Below are positions 1 to 7,908 of a DNA stretch of 64,000 nucleotides, piece by piece (the stretch's first letter is position 1; each line of letters starts with the position of its first letter). The notes under the pieces were generated by a model. It was given only the letters and a program-made list of their open reading frames with translations, was not told where the DNA came from and did not search any database. The DNA is from Hydrogenophaga palleronii NBRC 102513 (GTDB taxonomy: Bacteria; Pseudomonadota; Gammaproteobacteria; Burkholderiales; Burkholderiaceae_C). A program made the translations under genes and the position numbers. The DNA is taken from contig NZ_BCTJ01000003.1 in assembly GCF_001571225.1 (NCBI RefSeq), forward strand, positions 62,001-126,000, given 5' to 3'.

Positions 1-848
1 AAGCCGCGCTGATGCGCCGCGCCGGTTACCACGTGTGGCTGGTGTCCGACCTCACCGGCAGCTACGAGCAACAACCGCCAGACCTGCTGAGCGAACTGCA
101 ACGCGACCGCCGCTGGTGCCAGGGCAACCTGCAGAACTCGCGCCTGATGGCCGAGCCCGGCATCCACCGCGTGCACCGCACCATGTTCGTGATCGGCGCC
201 ATGTCCTACCTGTCGGCCCCGCTGTGGCTGGCCTTCCTGTCCATCGGCACCGCGCTGTGGGCCGCGAACTCCGGCGGCCTGTCGATCTGGCACGCCGTGC
301 CCGACGAGCTGCGCGCACTCTGGATGTGGACGCTGACCATGCTGTTCATGCCCCGCGTGCTCGGCCTGCTGGCCGTGTTCATGAAGGGCGAACAAAAGTC
401 CTTCGGTGGCACCGTCGGTCTGCTGGGCAGCTCGGTGGTGGAGACCGTGCTGGCCCTGATGCAGGCCCCGATCCGCATGCTGGCGCACTCGCTGTTCGTG
501 CTGGTGGCCATCACTGGCCTGAAGCTGGACTGGAAGTCGCCTCCGCGTGAAGCCGCTGGCGTGACCTGGCGCGATGCGCTGGCCCGCCTGGCGCCCATGA
601 CGCTGGTGATCGGCCTGCTGGCGGTGGGCGTGGCCCTGATCAACGCCAACGCGCTGATCTGGCTCGCCCCGGTGGCCCTGCCCTTGCTGCTGGCCGTGCC
701 GCTGACCGTGGCCACCAGCCACGTCGACCTCGGCGCCTGGATGCGTTCGCGCGGTGTGCTGCTGATTCCCGAAGAGTCGTGGTCGCCCGCCGTGCTGCGC
801 CGCGCCTGGCGCCACGCCAGCCGCCTGGCCTTGCCACACGCCGCCTGA
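1..848 (+). CDS. opgH: Glucans biosynthesis glucosyltransferase H, C-terminal part (5' end outside window)
   Basis: This is the last ~282 residues of the inner-membrane glucosyltransferase that builds and translocates the beta-1,2 backbone of osmoregulated periplasmic glucans from UDP-glucose. The reading frame is open to the left edge, so the start is missing; E. coli OpgH is about 850 residues. The text begins with the late part of the GT2 catalytic domain, including the acceptor-binding Q-x-x-R-W motif (QRDRRWCQGN) and the family segment SYLSAPLW. Four or more hydrophobic segments follow, as expected for the C-terminal membrane domain. A strong terminator lies just downstream, so this is the end of its transcript. 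Identification is firm. Confidence 0.95.
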   Translation, partial: AALMRRAGYHVWLVSDLTGSYEQQPPDLLSELQRDRRWCQGNLQNSRLMAEPGIHRVHRTMFVIGAMSYLSAPLWLAFLSIGTALWAANSGGLSIWHAVPDELRALWMWTLTMLFMPRVLGLLAVFMKGEQKSFGGTVGLLGSSVVETVLALMQAPIRMLAHSLFVLVAITGLKLDWKSPPREAAGVTWRDALARLAPMTLVIGLLAVGVALINANALIWLAPVALPLLLAVPLTVATSHVDLGAWMRSRGVLLIPEESWSPAVLRRAWRHASRLALPHAA

Positions 849-873
849 GTTTCCCCTGCTGTCACACAGGACC

Positions 874-903
874 AACGCGCCGCATCTGCGGCGCGTTTTT
901 TTT
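874..903 (+). terminator. Rho-independent terminator of opgH
   Basis: A perfect 10-bp stem (AACGCGCCGC / GCGGCGCGTT, 874-883 with 888-897) has a four-base ATCT loop and runs into eight T residues (896-903). It starts 26 bases after the opgH stop codon. In the opposite direction the tract is not followed by a T run. Confidence 0.92.
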
Positions 904-920
904 CGCCCCGGCGGCTCGGC

Positions 921-1315
921 TCAGCGCAGCGCGCTGTAGTTGGCCGGCACGAAGCGGTAGCCCCGGCCCTCGCGGCGCAGGTGGCCGATGCCGGGGAAGG
1001 ACAAGTGCGCCGCCGCCACCCAATAGCCGTTCTTCGCCGCGTCGGCATACGCCTTCTGGCGCTGCGCGGCGGCGGACTTGCTGTCGGTGTCGAAGGCGAT
1101 GGTGACCGCGGGGTTGGCAAACTGCACCGCCGCCACGTGCATCAGGTCACCCCACAACACCAGCTTCTGGCCCTGGCTTTCCACCACGCAGGCGCGGCCT
1201 GGGCCACGATGCCGGTGCGGCCCTGGAAGGCTTGAACTCGCCTGCTGCACCCGCGTGGGCCCCGGGCCAGAGCGCACGCGCCGAGCGCGGTTTGCAGCCA
1301 GCGTGTGGATGTCAT
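921..1315 (-). pseudogene. Remnant of an exported MBL-fold metallo-hydrolase (internal deletion)
   Basis: The C-terminal third of a metallo-beta-lactamase-fold hydrolase is intact from about 1200 down to the stop at 921 (VVESQGQKLVLWGDLMHV, then AFDTDSKSAAAQRQKAYADAA, AAHLSFPGIGHL). The HxHxDH metal site and the rest of the N-terminal domain are absent. At 1315 there is an ATG whose frame reads MTSTRWLQTALGACALA, a plausible start of a signal peptide for this family, but that frame differs from the C-terminal frame. The simplest reading is an internal deletion that joined the 5' end to the 3' end out of frame, with a breakpoint around 1195-1290. The family usually has about 300 residues. A functional product is unlikely. 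Confidence 0.75.
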
Positions 1316-1376
1316 GGATGCACTCCCAGAAGTTGAGGGAGGCTCAGGATACGACTTCGCCGGCCTGCGCGCTGGC

Positions 1377-2306
1377 TCAAATTCGCGCCGGCTTGCGCCG
1401 CGCGCGCATCCCCTGCCACCAGCCGCCCAGCTGGTTCACCACCAGCCCCAGCAGCACCGCGCCGGTGCCCAGCCATTGCTGCAGCAGCGGCCATTCGTCA
1501 AAGAACATCCAGGCCGACCACAGGCCCACCACCGGCACCAGCAGCGAGAACGGTGTGACACGCCCGGCCGGATGGCGCTTGAGCAAACGGGTCCAGAGGC
1601 TGTAGGCCAGCAGCGTGGCCAGCCAGGCCAGGAACAGCACCGACAGCACCGCCGGCCAGCGCAGGCCGGCCACCTGCTGCAGCACGGTCTGCGGGCCGTC
1701 CATCCACAGCGCCAGCGCCAGGAAGGGCAGCACCGGCACCGCGCTGCTCCAGACGATGAAGGGCAGCGGGTCGTAGTCGGCGACGCGGTTGGCCAGGCGC
1801 GTCACCAGGTTGGACACCGCCCACATGAAGCCCGCCGCCAGCGTGAGCACAAAACCCGCCAGCGTCATCTGGCCCGGCCCTTCGCCGTGCGCGGTGGCGA
1901 TCAGCAGCAGCCCGCCGAGCGCCACCAGCAGGCCCAGCACCTGCGAGGGCCGGGCGCGTTCGCCCAGCACCGGCACCGCCAGCAACAGGGTGAAGAAGGC
2001 CTGGGTCTGCATCACCACCGAGGCCATGCCCACCGTCATGCCCAGGTGCAGGCCGAGGAACAGGAAACCGAACTGGCCCAGGCCCTGCGCCAGACCGTAG
2101 GCCACCACATAACGCCAGGGCAAGGGCGGGAACTTCACGAACAGCAGAAAGGGCAAGGCGGCGGCGGCAAAACGCAGCGCGCCCAGCAGCATGGGGCCGA
2201 TGCCCTGCAGGCCGACCTTCATCACCGCAAAGTTCAGGCCCCAGATCAGCACCACGGCGAGCGCGCGCAGCAGGTCGCCGCGCGACAAGGGCATGGTGGC
2301 GCTCAT
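1377..2306 (-). CDS. eamA: EamA/DMT-superfamily exporter
   Basis: A 309-residue inner-membrane protein made of two EamA repeats, about ten transmembrane helices. It resembles E. coli EamA (YdeD, O-acetylserine/cysteine exporter) along the length: WGLNFAVMKVGL near the start, the QAFFTLLL segment in the middle and PFSLLVPVVGL in the second repeat. The ATG (2304-2306) overlaps the stop of the upstream epimerase-like gene as ATGA, so it is the last gene of a coupled five-gene operon. Its position suggests export of a product or intermediate of the upstream enzymes; that substrate is inferred, not visible. Family assignment is firm, cysteine specificity is not. Confidence 0.85.
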   Translation of the reverse strand: MSATMPLSRGDLLRALAVVLIWGLNFAVMKVGLQGIGPMLLGALRFAAAALPFLLFVKFPPLPWRYVVAYGLAQGLGQFGFLFLGLHLGMTVGMASVVMQTQAFFTLLLAVPVLGERARPSQVLGLLVALGGLLLIATAHGEGPGQMTLAGFVLTLAAGFMWAVSNLVTRLANRVADYDPLPFIVWSSAVPVLPFLALALWMDGPQTVLQQVAGLRWPAVLSVLFLAWLATLLAYSLWTRLLKRHPAGRVTPFSLLVPVVGLWSAWMFFDEWPLLQQWLGTGAVLLGLVVNQLGGWWQGMRARRKPARI

Positions 2307-3313
2307 GGGGCGCGCCGCACCGGTCGGCCCTGCGCATCGCGCGCGGCCACGAAGGCGTCGAAGGCTTGGGCGCTGGTCTTGCGCGGGGTGTAGCCAAAAC
2401 GCGTTTTCAGCGCGGTGTTGAGCAGCACCGGCCGGTAGCGCAGGAAGTCGAGCTGCTCGGGGCCATACCGGCTCACGCCCAGCGCGGAACCGATCCGCAG
2501 CAGCGTGCGCAGCAGGCCGGCCGGCAGCACGCGGGTGCGTTTGCCCAGGCGCTGCGCGATCTGGTGGATGGTGAGCGCGCCATCACCCGCGAGGTTGTAG
2601 CAGCCGGCCCGCCCCTGGCCGCTGAGCGCGTGCAGGATGGCGCCGGTCACGTCCTCGTCCCAAATGAACACGAAGGGGCTGTCGCTGCCGGCAATGGCGA
2701 TCAGGCGCGGCTTCTCGAACAGGGCCGTGATCTGGTTGTCGACCCGCTCGCCCAGGATGGTGCCGATGCGCAGCACGGTCTGCTGCAGTGCCGGGTGCTG
2801 GGCGCGCGCCTCGGCCAGCATCTCTTCCACCAGGCGTTTGTGGTGCGCGTAGGCAAACACCTCGTTGCCGCGCAGCGCGTGTTCTTCGGTCAGCCAGGCC
2901 GGGTTGTCGGCGTGGTAACCGTAGGCCGCACCGCTGCTGGAAACCACCAGGTGCGCCACGCGGTGCGCCAGGCAGGCCTCGATCACGTTGTGCGTGCCGC
3001 CCACGTCCACCGCGTATTCAAAGGCGCGGTTCGAGCCCTTGCCCGGCGTGACGATAGAGGCCAGGTGCACAACGGTGTCGACCGTGTGCAGCGACAAGGT
3101 GTCGGCCAGCGCGGCGTCGCGCACGTCCTGCACCACATACACCACGCCCGGCAGGCGGCGCTCGGCCGGCACCTCACGCACGTCCACCGCCACCAGGTGT
3201 TCAATGCCCGCGTGCTGCGCCAGCGCCTGCACCAGACTGCGGCCGAGAAAACCGTCCGCGCCGGTCACGAGCACACGCCGCGCCGCCGGCGCCACCTCCA
3301 GCACCTCGCTCAT
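2303..3313 (-). CDS. NAD-dependent epimerase/dehydratase family (extended SDR) protein
   Basis: A 336-residue extended short-chain dehydrogenase. The nucleotide-binding TGADGFLG is at residues 17-24, and the catalytic Y155-x-x-x-K159 pair lies in FAYAHHK. The N-terminal Rossmann fold is followed by a substrate domain typical of UDP-sugar epimerases and 3-beta-hydroxysteroid dehydrogenase-like proteins; the substrate cannot be read from the sequence. I chose the ATG at 3313 because it overlaps the stop of the upstream transporter as ATGA; a longer open frame exists upstream but only inside that gene. Its own stop overlaps the eamA start in the same way. Confidence 0.82.
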   Translation of the reverse strand: MSEVLEVAPAARRVLVTGADGFLGRSLVQALAQHAGIEHLVAVDVREVPAERRLPGVVYVVQDVRDAALADTLSLHTVDTVVHLASIVTPGKGSNRAFEYAVDVGGTHNVIEACLAHRVAHLVVSSSGAAYGYHADNPAWLTEEHALRGNEVFAYAHHKRLVEEMLAEARAQHPALQQTVLRIGTILGERVDNQITALFEKPRLIAIAGSDSPFVFIWDEDVTGAILHALSGQGRAGCYNLAGDGALTIHQIAQRLGKRTRVLPAGLLRTLLRIGSALGVSRYGPEQLDFLRYRPVLLNTALKTRFGYTPRKTSAQAFDAFVAARDAQGRPVRRAP

Positions 3314-4236
3314 GTTTTCTCCAGATGCGGCACACCACCCTGCAGCGGCCGCCTGGACCACCAGTGCGCCAGCAGCAGGCCGGCGATGATGTCCCAGAAG
3401 CCCCACACGCCCGCCACCACGGCCATGCCACCCAGCCCACCGAAGAAGCTGAAGATGATGACCAGGCCCAGGCCGGCGTTGCGGATGCCGACTTCGATCG
3501 AGAGCGCGCGGCGGTCGTAGTCGGGCAAGCCGGCGGCGCGCGCGATGGCGTAACCGGTGCCGAAGGCCAGCGTGTCGTGGATCACCACCGCCAGCAGCAC
3601 CAACCCCACGTAGTCGAGGAAGTAACGCCAGTTGCCGGCGATGGCGCCGATGATGAAGGCGATCAGCGCCAGGAAGCTCAGGATGCGCACCGGCTTCTTG
3701 AAGCGCGTGGTCCAGCCTGGAAAGCGGTGCGCGCACCAGATGCCGAGCACGAAGGGCACGCCGATGATGAGCAGGATGTGGACCAGCATCTCCAGCGGGT
3801 CGAGCGCGATGGTCTTGAGCAGCGGCGCTGCCGTCGGGTGCATGCCGCCCCAGAAAGCGAAGTTCAGCGGCATGGCGACGATGGCGATGGCGTTGGACAC
3901 CGCCGTCATCGACACGCTCAGCGCCACGTTGCCGTTGGCGCGGTGCGTGAGGATGTTGCTCACGTTGCCCGGCGGGCAGCAGGCCACCAGGATCATGCCG
4001 AGCGCGATGCTCGGACCCGGCTGCAGCAGCAGCGTGAGCCCGAAGGTGATGGCGGGCAGTGCCACGAACTGGGCCACGATGCCGACGGTGAACGCCAACG
4101 GCATGCGCACGATGCGGCGGAAATCGTCCAGCCGCGTGTCCAGCGCGATGCCGAACATCAGGAAGGCCAGCACGGCGTTCAGCACGGCCAGCGAGGCCGG
4201 GTTGAAGTTGAGGCGGATTTCGTCCACGGGCAGCAT
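3310..4236 (-). CDS. Bile acid:sodium symporter (BASS/SBF) family transporter
   Basis: A 308-residue polytopic membrane protein with about ten hydrophobic segments. The conserved BASS features are present: FGIAL early in the protein, ACCPPGNVSNILTHRANGN in the first half and the EVGIRNAGLGLVI segment in the second, which form the crossed substrate and Na+ sites in the family. These transporters take up organic anions such as bile acids, pantoate or keto acids. A 46-bp gap separates it from the upstream monooxygenase, and its stop overlaps the next start as ATGA. In this operon it is most simply the importer of the compound the two SDRs and the monooxygenase act on. Confidence 0.87.
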   Translation of the reverse strand: MLPVDEIRLNFNPASLAVLNAVLAFLMFGIALDTRLDDFRRIVRMPLAFTVGIVAQFVALPAITFGLTLLLQPGPSIALGMILVACCPPGNVSNILTHRANGNVALSVSMTAVSNAIAIVAMPLNFAFWGGMHPTAAPLLKTIALDPLEMLVHILLIIGVPFVLGIWCAHRFPGWTTRFKKPVRILSFLALIAFIIGAIAGNWRYFLDYVGLVLLAVVIHDTLAFGTGYAIARAAGLPDYDRRALSIEVGIRNAGLGLVIIFSFFGGLGGMAVVAGVWGFWDIIAGLLLAHWWSRRPLQGGVPHLEKT

Positions 4237-4282
4237 GGTGGTCTCCTGATGGGGTGGTGGTGGTCGTGGAGGCTGCAGCGGC

Positions 4283-5599
4283 TCAGGCCAGGGCTTGCGA
4301 CGCCTGCCGCACGGCGCGCCGGTACACGTCCTTGTTCACGTAATAGGCCATGCGTTCGAGCTGCAGGTACTTGTAGCCACCCGACAGGTCTGGCGGCGGG
4401 CCGGCCTTGGCGGTGGTGAAGGCGGCGGCGCTGGCCGTGCCCTGGTCCAGCCCCTTGAAGTAACGCGCCACCAGCTCGGCCTGCTCGTAGCGGCCCTGCC
4501 AGCCCAGGCCACTGGCCTCGACCATGCCGAGCACGGCCAGGCGGTGGAAACGCGGCGCGAAGATGTTGAGGTACAGGCGCGGCGCCATGCCCTGCCAGTT
4601 CAGCAGCGCGTGGTCGAGGAAGGGGTAATGCAGCTTGTAGCCGGTGGCGGCGAGCACCAGGTCGTAGTCGCCCTGGCTGCCGTCCCTGAAGTACACGGTG
4701 TGGCCGTCGAAGCGCGCGATGTCGGCGCGCACGCCCACGTCGCCATGGCCGATGTGGTACAGGATGAGCGAGTTCACCACCGGGTGCGACTCGTACATCT
4801 TGTAGGCCGGCTTGGGGAAACCGAAGCGCACCGGGTCGCCGGTGAACCACTTCAGGATGGTGCTGTCGATCTTCTGCTTGAGCCACGGCGGCAGCGTGAT
4901 CTTGCCGCCGAGGGAGTCGGCCGGTTTGCCGAACACGTACTTGGGCACGAAGTAATAACCGCGGCGCACCGAGATGTCGACGCTGCGAGCCTGGTGCACC
5001 GCGTCCACCGCGATGTCGCAACCCGAGTTGCCGGCGCCCACGATCAGCACGCGTTTGCCGCGGAACTGCTCCGCGCTCTTGTAGGCCGAGGTGTGCAGCA
5101 ACTCGCCCGCGAATGTGCCTTCAAAGGCCGGCATGTTGGGCTCGGCCAGTGTGCCGTTGGCCACCAGCACGCCCTTGTAGTCCTCGGTCTGCTCCACGCC
5201 GTCGGCGCCGCGCGTGGTCACGCGCCACAGCGTGTCGGGCGCGTCGCTCAGCGGCACCGCGCTCAGCACGCGCGTGCCGAAGCGGTAGTGCTGGCGCAGC
5301 TGGAAGTGGTCTGCAAAGGCGCCGAAGTAATCCAGCAACTCGCGGTGGCTGGGGTAATCGGCCACGCGCTCGGCCATCGGGAATTCGCTGAACTCCGTCA
5401 TGCGTTTGCTGGAGATCAGGTGCGCCGACTGGTACACCGTGGAGCGCGGGTTGTGGATGTTCCACAGCCCGCCCACGTCGGTGTGGGCCTCGAAACCCTG
5501 GAAGGCAATGCCGTGCTTCTGCAGGCAGCGGGCACCGGCCAGGCCTGAGGGGCCGGCACCGATGAGGGCGATCTTGTGTTCGGTTGGCGTCATCGTCAT
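4283..5599 (-). CDS. FAD/NADPH-dependent monooxygenase (FMO type)
   Basis: A 438-residue class B flavoprotein monooxygenase. The FAD-binding GAGPSG is at residues 14-19 and the NADPH-binding GAGNSG at 188-193. Between them the FMO-identifying motif FxGxxxHxxxY is exact (F163 to Y173, FAGELLHTSAY). The Tyr at the end favours the FMO class over Baeyer-Villiger enzymes, which carry a W there. Members oxygenate N, S or carbonyl compounds; the substrate is unknown. The ATG at 5599 overlaps the stop of the upstream SDR as ATGA, so the two are translationally coupled. Confidence 0.87.
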   Translation of the reverse strand: MTMTPTEHKIALIGAGPSGLAGARCLQKHGIAFQGFEAHTDVGGLWNIHNPRSTVYQSAHLISSKRMTEFSEFPMAERVADYPSHRELLDYFGAFADHFQLRQHYRFGTRVLSAVPLSDAPDTLWRVTTRGADGVEQTEDYKGVLVANGTLAEPNMPAFEGTFAGELLHTSAYKSAEQFRGKRVLIVGAGNSGCDIAVDAVHQARSVDISVRRGYYFVPKYVFGKPADSLGGKITLPPWLKQKIDSTILKWFTGDPVRFGFPKPAYKMYESHPVVNSLILYHIGHGDVGVRADIARFDGHTVYFRDGSQGDYDLVLAATGYKLHYPFLDHALLNWQGMAPRLYLNIFAPRFHRLAVLGMVEASGLGWQGRYEQAELVARYFKGLDQGTASAAAFTTAKAGPPPDLSGGYKYLQLERMAYYVNKDVYRRAVRQASQALA

Positions 5600-6417
5600 T
5601 TTTTCAATCCGGGGATGTCGGTGGCGCCGGCTTCACCGGCACGGGGTTTGCGCGGTTGGCCGAGCAGGATGCGGTCGTGCAGGCGCGCGGGCAGCAGGCT
5701 GAGCGCACGTGAGAGCCAGCCGATCCGCCGCGGCAGCACGATGTGTTCGGTGCCGCCGGCCACGCCCGCGAGCAGGCGGCGCGCGGCCTCGTCGGGCTCC
5801 AGCAGGCCCGGCATGGCAAAGCGGTTGCCGGCGGTGAGCGCAGTGCGCAGGTAACCCGGGCTGACGGTGTGCACCGTGAGCGCCGTCGGGCGCAACTCGG
5901 CGCGCAGGCTCTGCAGGTAGGCGATCAGCCCGGCCTTGCTCGCGCAGTAGGCGCCATTGCCCGGCATGCCGCGCCAGCCCGCCACACTGGCCACACCCAC
6001 CAGCGCGCCGCGCCGGCCGCTGCTGCGCATGGGCTCCAGAAACGGCTGGAAGCTGGTGGCCACGCCGAGCAGGTTGATCTCCAGCATGCGGCGCATCACC
6101 GCCAGGTCACTCGCCTGCGCGGTGTCGAAGCCACCGGCCACGCCGGCATTGGCCAGCACGAGATCCGGCGCGCCGAAGCGGCCCATCCAGTCCGCCGCCA
6201 TCGCCTGCATCGCGGCCGGGTCGGACACGTCGGGCTGGTAGATCGCACAGCGCTCGGGCGCCAGCGCGGCGAGCGCTTCCAGCGCGGGGCGCTGCAGGCC
6301 CACCAGTGCGACGCGTGCGCCGCCAGCGATGAGCTGGTGCGCCAGCGCCTGTCCCAGGCCGCCGCAGGCCCCGGTCACCACGGCGTTGTGAAAAGTCGGT
6401 GTAGCCAAACCACCCAT
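5596..6417 (-). CDS. Short-chain dehydrogenase/reductase, first gene of the accessory operon
   Basis: A 273-residue classical SDR. The cofactor motif TGACGGLG is at residues 15-22, NAG near 90-92, and the catalytic Ser144 with Y157-x-x-x-K161 (YCASK) are present. The start at 6417 is preceded by GAGGAG on the minus strand. It heads the operon SDR, FMO, BASS transporter, epimerase-like protein, EamA and faces the IclR-type gene across an 82-bp intergenic region with an inverted repeat, so IclR control is likely. The C-terminal tail after residue 230 is Arg/Leu-rich and diverges from the family. Substrate not readable. Confidence 0.85.
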   Translation of the reverse strand: MGGLATPTFHNAVVTGACGGLGQALAHQLIAGGARVALVGLQRPALEALAALAPERCAIYQPDVSDPAAMQAMAADWMGRFGAPDLVLANAGVAGGFDTAQASDLAVMRRMLEINLLGVATSFQPFLEPMRSSGRRGALVGVASVAGWRGMPGNGAYCASKAGLIAYLQSLRAELRPTALTVHTVSPGYLRTALTAGNRFAMPGLLEPDEAARRLLAGVAGGTEHIVLPRRIGWLSRALSLLPARLHDRILLGQPRKPRAGEAGATDIPGLKK

Positions 6418-6460
6418 CTCCTCGAAGTTGTGTCCGCACTGTAGGGGCCTCTAGAATCTG

Positions 6461-6498
6461 TCTCGAAATAATTTACTTATTCGTCTCATTTTTCGAGA
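6461..6498. promoter_or_regulatory. Inverted repeat between the SDR operon and iclR-type gene, candidate operator
   Basis: TCTCGAAA (6461-6468) and TTTCGAGA (6491-6498) form a perfect 8-bp inverted repeat with a 22-bp A/T-rich centre. The centre also contains an imperfect dyad (CGAAATAA...TTATTCG). It lies immediately upstream of the IclR-type start at 6500 and inside the promoter region of the divergent operon, the usual place for an IclR-family operator. No protein-binding data are implied. Confidence 0.55.
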
Positions 6499-6499
6499 T

Positions 6500-7261
6500 A
6501 TGAACACTCTCACGGACAGCAGCCCCGGCCTGAGGCTGATGGAATTGCTGGACATGTTGACCCGGCAAGCCCAGCCCATGGCCTTGCCCGAAGTGGTCAC
6601 GCTGACCGGCTGGCCCAAGCCCACCGTGCACCGCATGCTTTCACAACTGGAGCAAGGCGGTTGGCTGGTGCGGGAACCGGACGGCCGGCGCTACGCCATG
6701 GCGGCGCGCCTGCTGCGCCTGGCCGAAGCCGCCTTGAGCAACAGCGCCCAGCAGGGTGTGCGCCATGCGGTGTTGCGCCAGCTGGTGAGCGAGGTCGGCG
6801 AGAGCTGCAACCTGACGGCCCTGTCGGGCGCCGACGTGGTTTACCTGGACCGGGTGGAGTCGGCGTTTCCGCTGCGGCTGGAGTTGCGCCCGGGCACGCG
6901 CGTGCCGGCCCACTGCTCGGCCAGCGGCAAGCTGTTTCTGGCCTGGATGGGCGCGCGCCAGCGCCGCGCCCTGCTCGATGGTTTGATCCTCACGCGCTAC
7001 ACCGCCAACACCCTGACCGAACGCACCGCGCTCGAAGCCGAGCTGGACACGGTGCGGCGCGACGGCCACGCGGTGGACGCGGAAGAGTTCGTCGAAGGCC
7101 TGGTGTGTGTGGCGGTGCCGGTGTTTGCGCCCGGCCAGCGCAGCCTGCGCTGCGCGCTGGCCCTGCAGGCGCCGGCCGCGCGCATGTCCCTGGCACAGGC
7201 CCGGCTGCAGTTGCCGCGCCTGCAGCTCGCGGCCCAGGCGCTGGCACGCACGCTGGGCTGA
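6500..7261 (+). CDS. IclR-family transcriptional regulator
   Basis: A 253-residue regulator with an N-terminal winged helix-turn-helix (about residues 8-65; VTLTGWPKPTVHRMLSQLEQGGWL is split by the recognition helix around KPTVHRML) and the C-terminal IclR effector domain, seen in ALSGADVVYLDRVES and the PAHCSASGKLFLAW segment that lines the ligand pocket in the family. Length matches the family. It is divergent from the SDR/FMO/transporter operon and only 82 bp away, so it most likely controls that operon and itself. The effector may be the substrate imported by the BASS transporter; that is inference. Confidence 0.88.
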   Translation: MNTLTDSSPGLRLMELLDMLTRQAQPMALPEVVTLTGWPKPTVHRMLSQLEQGGWLVREPDGRRYAMAARLLRLAEAALSNSAQQGVRHAVLRQLVSEVGESCNLTALSGADVVYLDRVESAFPLRLELRPGTRVPAHCSASGKLFLAWMGARQRRALLDGLILTRYTANTLTERTALEAELDTVRRDGHAVDAEEFVEGLVCVAVPVFAPGQRSLRCALALQAPAARMSLAQARLQLPRLQLAAQALARTLG

Positions 7262-7273
7262 AGCGCGAAAAAA

Positions 7274-7894
7274 TCAGTACAGGGTGGCGCGCTGGCGCTC
7301 GGGCAGGGCCTGGTCGTAGGCCGCGCCGTCGATGCCGTCCTGCGTCAACGCCGCCAGCATGGCACCGGCCGTCGGCACCTCTGCTGGTGCCCCGGACGAC
7401 CACAGGCTGCCGCGCTTGATGGCGCGCGCGCACTGGAAGAACACCGTCTCCACGGTGATGACCAGCACACACTTGGGCGGTTTGCCGTCCATGGCCAGGC
7501 GTTGCAGCAGCTCGGGTGCGACCGAGATGCGCGCGCGGCCGTTGACGCGCAGCGTCTCGCCCACGCCGGGCACCATGAACAGCAGGGCCACGCGCGGGTC
7601 GTGCAGGATGTTCTTCAGGCCGTCGATGCGGTTGTTGCCGGCGCGCTCGGGCAGCAGCAGCGTGTGTTCGTCCTGGATCGTCACGAGCCCGGGCGGGTCA
7701 CCGCGCGGGGAGGTGTCCAGGCCATCGGGGCCGACGGTGGCCAGCACGGCAAAGGGCGAGGCCGCGATCCAGCGCTGGTAAACCGGGTGCAGGTGCGAGA
7801 CCTCCTTGCGCAGCGAGGCTTCACCCACCGGGCCGAACAGGGCCTGCAGCGAAGCGAGGTCGGTGATGGTGTGGGTATCGGCAGGCACGGTCAT
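7274..7894 (-). CDS. Pyridoxamine 5'-phosphate oxidase-like FMN-binding protein
   Basis: A 206-residue protein of the PNPOx-like split beta-barrel fold, of the subgroup that has the pattern F-A-V-L-A-T-V-G-P-D-G-L-D-T-S-P-R-G-D followed by LPERAGNNRIDGL and a middle VNGRARIS strand. These residues bind FMN in characterised relatives; the physiological role is usually unknown. I took the ATG at 7894, nine bases after a GAAGGCGG stretch; a TTG at 7912 overlapping the ffh stop is an alternative. It is downstream of ffh on the same strand and may be co-transcribed. It converges with the IclR-type gene, leaving 12 bp. Confidence 0.8.
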   Translation of the reverse strand: MTVPADTHTITDLASLQALFGPVGEASLRKEVSHLHPVYQRWIAASPFAVLATVGPDGLDTSPRGDPPGLVTIQDEHTLLLPERAGNNRIDGLKNILHDPRVALLFMVPGVGETLRVNGRARISVAPELLQRLAMDGKPPKCVLVITVETVFFQCARAIKRGSLWSSGAPAEVPTAGAMLAALTQDGIDGAAYDQALPERQRATLY

Positions 7895-7908
7895 GGTCAA
7901 CACCGCCT

